The notes below the pieces were generated by a model, which did not search any database, was not told the DNA's origin, and saw nothing but the letters and a program-made list of their open reading frames with translations. The position numbers and the translations under genes were made by a program. Shown here one piece after another: positions 1 to 4,559 of a stretch of 5,141 nt of DNA. Every line of letters begins with the position of its first letter. Positions within the stretch are counted from its first letter, which is position 1. Source of the stretch: Terriglobia bacterium (GTDB lineage Bacteria > Acidobacteriota > Terriglobia > UBA7540); the NCBI GenBank assembly GCA_030040295.1, contig JASHTZ010000102.1:1-5141 (forward strand), in the 5' to 3' direction.

Positions 1-39
1 GTAACCGTTGCCGGCGCCGCCCAGGCCAGCTCCCAGCCC

Positions 40-807
40 ATGTTCGCTCCCGCCGAGGTTTTAATCGAATCCCGCGGCCTAAGCGTCTATTACGGCACTC
101 GTGAAGCGATCAAAAACGCTTCGTTATCGATGCCCCGCAACCGCGTCATCGCCATGATCGGACCCAGCGGCTGCGGCAAAAGCACCTTTCTCCGGTCCAT
201 CAATCGGCTCAACGATCTAATCCCTGGTTGCCGCATTGCGGGGCAATTATTCATCAGCGAACAGAACGTCTATGAACCCAAGGTCGATCTGGTGGCGCTT
301 CGGCAAAAAGTCGGCCTGGTTTTTCAGAAGCCCAATCCGTTTCCCAAGTCTATTTTCGATAATATCGCATACGGCCTGCGTATCAACGGGATGGTCGGCA
401 AGGGCAAATTGGCGGAAGCCGTGGAAAAGAGCTTGCGGCGGGCCGCCCTTTGGGACGAGGTCAAGGACCAACTTCACAAATCCGCCTATGCTCTTTCCGG
501 AGGCCAGCAGCAGCGGCTTTGCATTGCCCGCGCCCTGGCTGTTGACCCCGAGGTCCTGCTGCTCGATGAGCCCTGCTCGGCGCTCGACCCCATTGCCACC
601 GCCAAGATTGAGGAGTTGCTTTTCAATCTCAAAGACCTTTGCACCATGGTGATTGTGACGCATAATATGCAACAGGCGGCGCGCGCCGCGGACTACACCG
701 GCTTTTTCCTGATGGGACGTTTGATTGAGTTTAATAAAACTGCGATTATCTTCAAGACTCCGGCTCGCAAGGAAACGGAAGACTACATTACGGGCAGGTT
801 TGGTTAA
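40..807 (+). CDS. pstB: Phosphate ABC transporter ATP-binding protein PstB
   Basis: This is the cytoplasmic ATPase of the high-affinity phosphate importer PstSCAB; a PstB dimer hydrolyses ATP to drive transport through the PstC/PstA channel. The 255-residue product has every ABC motif in order: Walker A GPSGCGKST (residues 41-49), Q-loop VFQKPNPFP (94-102, Q96), signature LSGGQ (152-156), Walker B LLLDE (173-177, catalytic E177), D-loop SALD (180-183) and switch H208 in VTHNMQQAAR. The wording of the Q-loop, the signature region, DEPCSALDP and the C-terminal TEDYITGRFG is specific to PstB among ABC ATPases. The length is normal for the family. The start is uncertain: no Shine-Dalgarno precedes the ATG at 40, and the frame stays open to base 1 with no other ATG, GTG or TTG, so translation could begin left of the window. 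The gene is followed by phoU, as in classical pst operons; pstS, pstC and pstA are expected upstream but not seen. Identity is near certain. Confidence 0.97.
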   Translation: MFAPAEVLIESRGLSVYYGTREAIKNASLSMPRNRVIAMIGPSGCGKSTFLRSINRLNDLIPGCRIAGQLFISEQNVYEPKVDLVALRQKVGLVFQKPNPFPKSIFDNIAYGLRINGMVGKGKLAEAVEKSLRRAALWDEVKDQLHKSAYALSGGQQQRLCIARALAVDPEVLLLDEPCSALDPIATAKIEELLFNLKDLCTMVIVTHNMQQAARAADYTGFFLMGRLIEFNKTAIIFKTPARKETEDYITGRFG

Positions 808-812
808 GTGAA

Positions 813-886
813 GTGGTGAGTGGCTCGTGGCTAGAGAAAATCGCGGTAGCGCAGTCAGGTTTTGCTCGCCACATTCCACTCGCCAC
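813..886. repeat. Long imperfect inverted repeat between pstB and phoU
   Basis: Almost the whole pstB-phoU gap can fold into one hairpin. The outer arms pair 813-823 with 876-886 over 11 positions, including one G-U wobble. After a 3x3 internal loop, 827-831 pairs with 868-872. Next, 834-836 pairs with 865-867, and after a one-base bulge (864) 837-842 pairs with 858-863, with one wobble. The apical loop is 843-857. The outer arms are built from GTGG/GAGTGG-type words (left) and their complements (right). There is no T-run after the arm, so it is not a classical terminator. It could be a REP-like or MITE-like intergenic element, or an RNA processing or attenuation hairpin that tunes phoU relative to pstB. 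The pairing is seen directly; the role is inference. Confidence 0.6.
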
Positions 887-904
887 CAACCACTGTTGTT
901 AATG

Positions 905-908
905 GGAG
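905..908 (+). promoter_or_regulatory. Shine-Dalgarno of phoU, supports TTG start
   Basis: GGAG lies six bases before the TTG at 915. This is good spacing and decides the start of phoU, because an in-frame stop at 900-902 rules out any start further upstream. The nearby ATG at 910 is in another frame and meets a stop within about 20 codons. Confidence 0.6.
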
Positions 909-914
909 AATGGA

Positions 915-1577
915 TTGCGCCATTTTGTTGAGGAGCTCGATTATTTACGCAGCCGGCTGCTGGAAATGAGCGCGTTGGTGGAGGACTCGGTCTATCGCAG
1001 TGTTCTCTCCCTCACCGAGAAGGATCCCCAACAGTCGCAAAAAGTCCTTCAAAATGAGGCGGAGATCAATCAAATGGAGATAGAGATTGACGATCTCGCC
1101 ACGCGCCTTCTGGCTCTTCAGCAGCCCATGGCCACCGATCTCCGGTTTCTCACTTCTGCCATCAAGATCAATAATGACCTTGAGCGGATGGGCGACCTGG
1201 CGGTAAACATTATTGAGCGGGCGCTGGCACTGACCAATGAGCCTCTCATGAAGCCCATGATCGACATTCCGGCCATGGCCAGCCGCGTACAGTCGATGAT
1301 CCGCAAGAGCCTGGACGCCTTCGTCAAGAAGGATCCCGAGCTCGCCCGCAATGTGCTGATCTCCGACGACGCCGTGGACGGACTGCGAGACTCCATTTAC
1401 GAGGAACTGATCAGTTATATGGAGCGCGACCCCAAGACGGTTCGCCAGGGCATCAACCTCATGTTTGTGGCGCGCAACCTGGAACGCCTTGCCGATCACG
1501 CCACCAATATTGCCGAGGACGTGCTCTTTCTGGTGGAAGGTGTCGACGTTCGTCATCACGCCGAGGCGCGGGAATAA
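915..1577 (+). CDS. phoU: Phosphate transport system regulator PhoU
   Basis: PhoU is a cytoplasmic, all-helical regulator. It connects the Pst transporter with the sensor kinase PhoR, keeps the Pho regulon off when phosphate is plentiful and restrains Pst uptake. The 220-residue product has the family's normal length and its two repeated three-helix-bundle domains (about residues 1-105 and 115-212). Each carries the metal-binding E-x-x-x-D signature: NNDLERMGDLAVNI (87-99, with E90 and D94) and RNLERLADHATNIAE (187-201, with E190 and D194). The N terminus MRHFVEELDYLRSRLLEM fits the family and requires the TTG at 915. The next in-frame ATG (966) would remove the first 17 residues, including most of helix 1. 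The gene lies 107 bases after pstB on the same strand, so it is probably co-transcribed with it. TTG initiation and the hairpin in the gap may lower PhoU yield relative to the transporter, but that is inference. Confidence 0.95.
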   Translation: MRHFVEELDYLRSRLLEMSALVEDSVYRSVLSLTEKDPQQSQKVLQNEAEINQMEIEIDDLATRLLALQQPMATDLRFLTSAIKINNDLERMGDLAVNIIERALALTNEPLMKPMIDIPAMASRVQSMIRKSLDAFVKKDPELARNVLISDDAVDGLRDSIYEELISYMERDPKTVRQGINLMFVARNLERLADHATNIAEDVLFLVEGVDVRHHAEARE

Positions 1578-1668
1578 ATTATCAAAATCCTGACTGAAGC
1601 CCTGCGTGGCGCAGCACTTTCTTCGATGTCTCCTGTCGCGCCGCGAGCCATCCAACCCCGTGCCCGAT

Positions 1669-1704
1669 TTTGCATCGAACCAAGTGCAAATAAGATTTTA
1701 TCTT
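1669..1704. repeat. Two adjacent short inverted repeats upstream of the secreted-protein gene
   Basis: TTTGCA (1669-1674) and TGCAAA (1685-1690) form a 6-bp inverted repeat with a 10-base spacer. Directly after it, AAGAT (1692-1696) and ATCTT (1700-1704) form a second one with loop TTT. The block is AT-rich compared with the surrounding DNA and touches the -35-like TTGACT. It could be an operator for the next gene or a weak terminator for the pst-phoU transcript. Both are inference, and short repeats like these can arise by chance. Confidence 0.3.
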
Positions 1705-1733
1705 TGACTGCGTCTGTCATTTGATGATGAAAT
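1704..1733 (+). promoter_or_regulatory. Possible sigma-70-type promoter of the secreted-protein gene
   Basis: TTGACT (1704-1709, five of six matches to the -35 consensus) is followed after 18 bases by TGAAAT (1728-1733, four of six to the -10 consensus). Transcription would start near 1740, giving a leader of about 55 bases before the ATG at 1796. That leader holds a small GC hairpin (CCGGC at 1761-1765 with GCCGG at 1768-1772) upstream of the ribosome binding site. The -10 is weak, so this is tentative. Confidence 0.3.
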
Positions 1734-1795
1734 GGTAAGGTTCATCTAAGGCTCTCCTTTCCGGCGGGCCGGTGACCGCGTGGGAGAATTTAGGA

Positions 1796-2458
1796 ATGAA
1801 GGCAAAAATCCTGGCATTCATCACTGCCTGCTCGCTTCTGGCAAGCATGGCAGCGCCCCTGGTTGCGCAGGACCAAGACCAGGACAATCCCAACGTTGAT
1901 GAGATTACGGTTCCGGAGGGTACGGAATTCAAGCTCCAGTTGCACACCACGCTGAATTCCGCCACCTCCAAGATGGGCGACCGGATTATGTGTACGTTGA
2001 TCGATCCGGTTGCTGTCGAAGACCGCGACGTGCTCCCCAAGGGCGTGCGCATTGACGGCCACGTGACCGAGGTGCGTCCGGCCGAGCGCCGCGGCAAAGG
2101 CGGCTTGCTCACCATCGTCTTTGACACCGTGGAGTTGCCGAACGGCCAGAAAGAGTCCATTGCGGGATCACTGACGGAAGTGTTTTCCAGCGAAAGCGGC
2201 AGTGACCCCAATGTCGGGCCTGAAGGCGAATTGAAGGGCAAGGGCGCCAATCGTAAGCTTCAGGCGCTGATGATCGTGGCGCCCGCAGCCGTGGGAGCCG
2301 CCGGCGGTATCGGAGCCGCCATCGGGTTGGGAGCCGCCGGTGTCATGACCGCGCTCTTCCTCCCCAAAGGCAAGCAAGCTGCCCTCGCCGCAGGTTCGCT
2401 GGTGGGCATGAGGCTTGACCGCGACGTCACTTTGCTGATCCCCTCCGCGGGGAGATAG
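1796..2458 (+). CDS. Exported protein of unknown function with Gly/Ala-rich C-terminal segment
   Basis: I do not recognise a named family. The 220-residue product begins with a signal peptide: MKAK, a hydrophobic stretch over residues 5-23 and a likely signal-peptidase site near A24, followed by an acidic, Gln-rich linker (25-32). Residues 39-126 look like a small all-beta domain with the pattern VPEGTEFKLQLHTTLNSAT..MGD..., then VLPKGVRIDGHVTEV and LTIVFDTVELPNG. Acidobacterial exported proteins often carry such domains without assigned function. Residues 160-190 are hydrophobic and rich in Gly and Ala, with glycine-zipper spacing; they could cross or insert into a membrane. The last part, about 199-215 (AGSLVGMRLDRDVTLLIP), resembles a further beta element. 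I chose the ATG at 1796 over the in-frame GTG at 1772 because GGGAG at 1782-1786 lies nine bases before it and the signal peptide then starts cleanly. It is a single gene with its own possible promoter and terminator. It may be an envelope protein, but its role is unknown. Confidence 0.8.
   Translation: MKAKILAFITACSLLASMAAPLVAQDQDQDNPNVDEITVPEGTEFKLQLHTTLNSATSKMGDRIMCTLIDPVAVEDRDVLPKGVRIDGHVTEVRPAERRGKGGLLTIVFDTVELPNGQKESIAGSLTEVFSSESGSDPNVGPEGELKGKGANRKLQALMIVAPAAVGAAGGIGAAIGLGAAGVMTALFLPKGKQAALAAGSLVGMRLDRDVTLLIPSAGR
2294..2347 (+). repeat. Three tandem 18-bp units coding for Gly-Ala-Ala hexapeptides
   Basis: Within the secreted-protein gene, GGAGCCGCC recurs at exactly 18-base intervals (2294, 2312, 2330). 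Each copy opens a hexapeptide: GAAGGI, GAAIGL and GAAGVM (residues 167-184). The 12-mer GGGAGCCGCCGG is identical at 2293-2304 and 2329-2340. The units keep the reading frame and form most of the glycine-zipper-like hydrophobic segment, so they suggest local duplication followed by divergence. Confidence 0.6.
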
Positions 2459-2495
2459 GTCTCAAACAGCAGGGCACTCGCGTGATTACGAATTT

Positions 2496-2520
2496 GCTTG
2501 CCCGCAAGCCTGTCCTTTTT
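2496..2520 (+). terminator. Possible intrinsic terminator after the secreted-protein gene
   Basis: GCTTG (2496-2500) and CAAGC (2505-2509) form a 5-bp stem with a CCCG loop. A pyrimidine-rich stretch follows and ends in five T (2516-2520). It lies 37 bases after the TAG of the upstream gene and before the next gene, where a terminator is expected. The short stem and the six-base gap before the T-run make it imperfect. Confidence 0.4.
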
Positions 2521-2607
2521 CCGAAATTTTCCGGTTCCAATTTCTTAAGTTCGACCTCAATGCACCGAAAGTGAACCCGCGCCCGCCTTTCCACATCTAA
2601 GAAACCT

Positions 2608-2613
2608 GGAGGT
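2608..2613 (+). promoter_or_regulatory. Strong Shine-Dalgarno of the NmrA-like gene
   Basis: GGAGGT lies five bases before the ATG at 2619. This is close to the full anti-16S complement and is the strongest ribosome binding site in the window. It fixes the start and suggests good translation. Confidence 0.75.
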
Positions 2614-2618
2614 AAACC

Positions 2619-3521
2619 ATGTACACCATTATCGGTGCAAGCGGAAATACCGGAAGTGCCGTGGCCGAGAAATTATTGGCTCACGGGGAAAAAGTCCGAG
2701 TGGTCGGCCGCGACGCCGGCCGTCTGCAAGGCCTGGTGAAGAAGGGAGCAGAGGCAGTGGTGGCCAATGTGACCGACAGGCCGGCAATCACCGAGGCGTT
2801 TGGCGGCGCGAAGGCGGTCTACCTGATGATCCCACCCAATCCCAGCCACCCCAATGTGCGCGATGAACAGGACCGCGTAAGCGATGCACTGGCGACGGCG
2901 GTTGAAAAATCCGGAGTCGAACGCGCCGTGCTCCTCAGCAGTGTAGGCGCCGACAAGACGGATAAGACGGGACCAGTGGTAGGGCTGCACAATTTCGAAA
3001 ACAAATTGAACGGGATTCCCCGGCTCAAAGCGGTCTATCTGCGCGCCGGATATTTTATGGAGAATCTCCTGCCGCAAGTGGCAGTCATCCGGAACTTCGG
3101 CATGGTCGGCGGGCCCTTGCGCGGCGATCTGAAGCTGCCCATGATCGCCACTCGCGACATCGGCGCGGCCGCCGCGGATACCCTGCTGAAACTGGATTTC
3201 AAAGGCAAGGAGCCGCGCGAGCTGCTCGGGCAACGGGATTTGACTTACACAGAAGTTACGTCTGCAATCGGGGAGGCCATCGGCAAGCCCGGCCTCAATT
3301 ACGCGCAGCTCCCGCCCGCGCAACTTAAGCCAGCGCTCATGCAGATGGGAATGTCCGAAAGCATGGCGAACCTTCTCCTGGAAATGGCGGAAGCGTTGAA
3401 CTCGGGATATATGAAACCCCTGGAAGCGCGCTCTTCCAGGAACACCACCCCTACCACCATTGAATCGTTCATCGCGGAGCGTTTCGTTCCGCTGTATTCC
3501 GGAAAGGCTGCCAGGGCATAG
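2619..3521 (+). CDS. NmrA/QorB-like NAD(P)-binding protein (atypical SDR)
   Basis: This 300-residue soluble protein has the Rossmann fold of the NmrA-like branch of the short-chain dehydrogenase/reductase superfamily, which contains NAD(P)H-dependent quinone reductases such as QorB and redox-sensing regulators such as NmrA. The N terminus MYTIIGASGNTGS carries the dinucleotide-binding glycine motif (GASGNTG, residues 6-12). Strand 2 ends VVGRD (28-32), where R31 could contact the 2'-phosphate of NADPH. VYLMIPP (67-73), AVLLSSVGAD (103-112) and YLRAGYFMENL (140-150) match the usual core positions, and a C-terminal substrate domain follows (about 195-292). The Tyr-x-x-x-Lys pair of classical SDR enzymes is not at its usual place after SSVGAD, as is common in this branch, so it may be a reductase or a sensor. 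Substrate cannot be told from sequence. It stands alone between a possible upstream terminator and a convergent gene. The family is clear; the function is not. Confidence 0.88.
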   Translation: MYTIIGASGNTGSAVAEKLLAHGEKVRVVGRDAGRLQGLVKKGAEAVVANVTDRPAITEAFGGAKAVYLMIPPNPSHPNVRDEQDRVSDALATAVEKSGVERAVLLSSVGADKTDKTGPVVGLHNFENKLNGIPRLKAVYLRAGYFMENLLPQVAVIRNFGMVGGPLRGDLKLPMIATRDIGAAAADTLLKLDFKGKEPRELLGQRDLTYTEVTSAIGEAIGKPGLNYAQLPPAQLKPALMQMGMSESMANLLLEMAEALNSGYMKPLEARSSRNTTPTTIESFIAERFVPLYSGKAARA

Positions 3522-3589
3522 CGCCGTCTGGCGTTCACGGAGTTGAGACGCTGAGGGGCCAGGGAAGTCAAGACGAAGAAAAGTCCGCC

Positions 3590-3603
3590 TCAGTGCGCGC
3601 TGA
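3590..3603. other. Palindrome over the stop codon of the TPR gene, in the convergent gap
   Basis: TCAG (3590-3593) and CTGA (3600-3603) pair around TGCGCG. On the minus strand the palindrome includes the TGA stop of the TPR gene and is followed, after a few G/C bases, by a T-rich stretch (the complement of 3571-3583). It may act as a weak terminator for that gene in the 68-base gap between two convergent genes. The stem is short, so confidence is low. Confidence 0.2.
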
Positions 3604-4468
3604 AATTTGATGTCACCGGTCCCAGACCGGGCTGGCGGAGGGACGGGGGCGGCTTCAGCCGATCGGCGATTTCTCTCTGTTCGCGGGCTTTTTCCGGTTG
3701 GTGATTGTGCTCGAAGGCAGTGGCCAAGGCAAGGTGCGCGGGCTGAAGATCGGGCTGCTCGCGCACCACTTGCTCGAGCAGCGCCTGCGCGCCCGCAAAA
3801 TCCCCCTTGCCTTCCCGGCAATAGGCGAGGTGCAGACCTGTGTAGGCGTCGTGGGGATCAAGATCCCAGGCTTTCTGCAAGACCTCAGCGGCTTCATCCA
3901 GGCGGCCCGGGCCCTCCATTCGCAGCATTTTTCCAAGCGAGGCGTAGTAGCTGGGATCCTTAGGGTCCAGTTCTATGGCACGGCGAAAGAGGGTTTCCGC
4001 CTGCTTCAAATCCCCCATCGCCATGTAGCAGTTTCCGATTAGAAAAGGGATGCGCTGGAATTTCGGATTGTCCACCGTCTGAAATTCCTGAATTGCCTCG
4101 GGATAGCGGAAGCAGAGGTAATTCCCCAGCCCCAGGGCGTAGTGGTATTCCGGCAGATCATGAAAGCGCGGATAAATGTCTTTTAGAAAGTGCAGCCCGG
4201 TGAAGTTGTAGTTGGCGGAGAGCAGTGCCTCTGCAAGTCCGAGCGAATATTTCCACGAATCGGGGGCAAGCTGAACGGCCTGGTGCAACTCGGCGATGGC
4301 CTCTTTGAATTGCCCCTGGCTGAGGAGATCGAGGCCTTTCTCACCCTGGGGAATAGTTGGGAAGGTTGAGTGCTCGGTATTGCTCTGTCCGATTTGTTGA
4401 GGGAATAGGCTGGCTGGAGAAATCCAGCCGAAGGTCAGTGCCGCTGCCAGCGCGAATGCGATTCGCAT
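3590..4468 (-). CDS. Exported TPR-repeat protein
   Basis: The 292-residue product is predicted to be exported: MRIAFALAAALTFGWI is a compact hydrophobic signal peptide, followed by a polar linker (about residues 23-40). The rest is mostly tetratricopeptide repeats, helix-turn-helix units that form protein-binding superhelices. Clear units are around 41-72 (GLDLLSQGQFKEAIAELHQA), 143-170 (GNCYMAMGDLKQAETLFRRA, then IELDP), 175-205 (LDEAAEVLQKAWDLDP) and 210-240 (AYCREGKGDFAGAQALLEQV), with more degenerate ones at 75-136 and 243-272. The C terminus is Pro-rich and unstructured. I chose the ATG at 4468 because it puts the signal peptide at the N terminus; the in-frame GTG at 4501 would add 11 residues but sits only about 14 bases from the likely transcription start. 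GGAGGG at 4487-4492 is 18 bases from the ATG, farther than usual. The gene follows a TonB-dependent receptor-like gene on the same strand, so a periplasmic or scaffold role beside that receptor is possible. No binding partner can be named. Confidence 0.85.
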   Translation of the reverse strand: MRIAFALAAALTFGWISPASLFPQQIGQSNTEHSTFPTIPQGEKGLDLLSQGQFKEAIAELHQAVQLAPDSWKYSLGLAEALLSANYNFTGLHFLKDIYPRFHDLPEYHYALGLGNYLCFRYPEAIQEFQTVDNPKFQRIPFLIGNCYMAMGDLKQAETLFRRAIELDPKDPSYYASLGKMLRMEGPGRLDEAAEVLQKAWDLDPHDAYTGLHLAYCREGKGDFAGAQALLEQVVREQPDLQPAHLALATAFEHNHQPEKAREQREIADRLKPPPSLRQPGLGPVTSNFSAH

Positions 4469-4481
4469 TAAGTATTGCGCG

Positions 4482-4515
4482 TCCGACCCTCCAAAGAACA
4501 CGGTCGGAGCGACCG
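4482..4515 (-). promoter_or_regulatory. Leader of the TPR gene with two mutually exclusive hairpins
   Basis: Between the likely promoter and the start codon, CGGTCG (4501-4506) and CGACCG (4510-4515) form a perfect 6-bp stem with a 3-base loop. The bases 4502-4508 (GGTCGGA) can instead pair with TCCGACC at 4482-4488, a 7-bp stem with a 13-base loop. Both use 4502-4506, so only one can form. The second stem partly covers the GGAGGG Shine-Dalgarno (4487-4492). The pairing is seen directly. A regulatory switch is inference, and a 5'-terminal stability hairpin is a simpler alternative. Confidence 0.35.
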
Positions 4516-4520
4516 GGTCT

Positions 4521-4529
4521 AGTATACCA
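4521..4529 (-). promoter_or_regulatory. Extended -10 promoter element upstream of the TPR gene
   Basis: Read on the minus strand, these bases are TGGTATACT: a TATACT -10 hexamer (five of six to consensus) preceded by the TG of an extended -10. No good -35 is seen at the usual distance, which extended -10 promoters tolerate. Transcription would start near 4514, about 45 bases before the ATG at 4468. This suggests the TPR gene can be transcribed separately from the receptor gene, which ends at 4560. Confidence 0.45.
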
Positions 4530-4559
4530 GTTCAAACCCGGCCGCTCCTTCCGCCAAAC

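Noticed and set aside
247..879. A 210-codon open frame on the minus strand opposite pstB
   Set aside because: It lies against the conserved pstB motifs and begins in the hairpin region; there is no domain or independent signal.
910..970. ATG at 910 as the start of phoU
   Set aside because: It is in a different frame from the PhoU coding sequence and meets a stop within about 20 codons.
1602..1620. Hairpin CTGCG-TGG-CGCAG just after phoU as a terminator
   Set aside because: The stem is only 5 bp with a 3-base loop, and no real T-run follows; it is too weak to call.
945..1655. A 236-codon open frame on the minus strand opposite phoU
   Set aside because: phoU on the plus strand is unmistakable. 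The antisense product is His-rich and low in similarity to anything recognisable, and it has no supporting context.
3522..3533. Hairpin CGCC-GTCT-GGCG directly after the NmrA-like gene as a terminator
   Set aside because: It is a 4-bp stem without a T-run, within what chance predicts in GC-rich DNA.
2673..3821. A 382-codon open frame on the minus strand
   Set aside because: It covers most of the NmrA-like gene and runs into the TPR gene, both clearly real. Its product is Arg/Ala/Gly-rich with no recognisable domain, as expected of an antisense shadow in GC-rich DNA.
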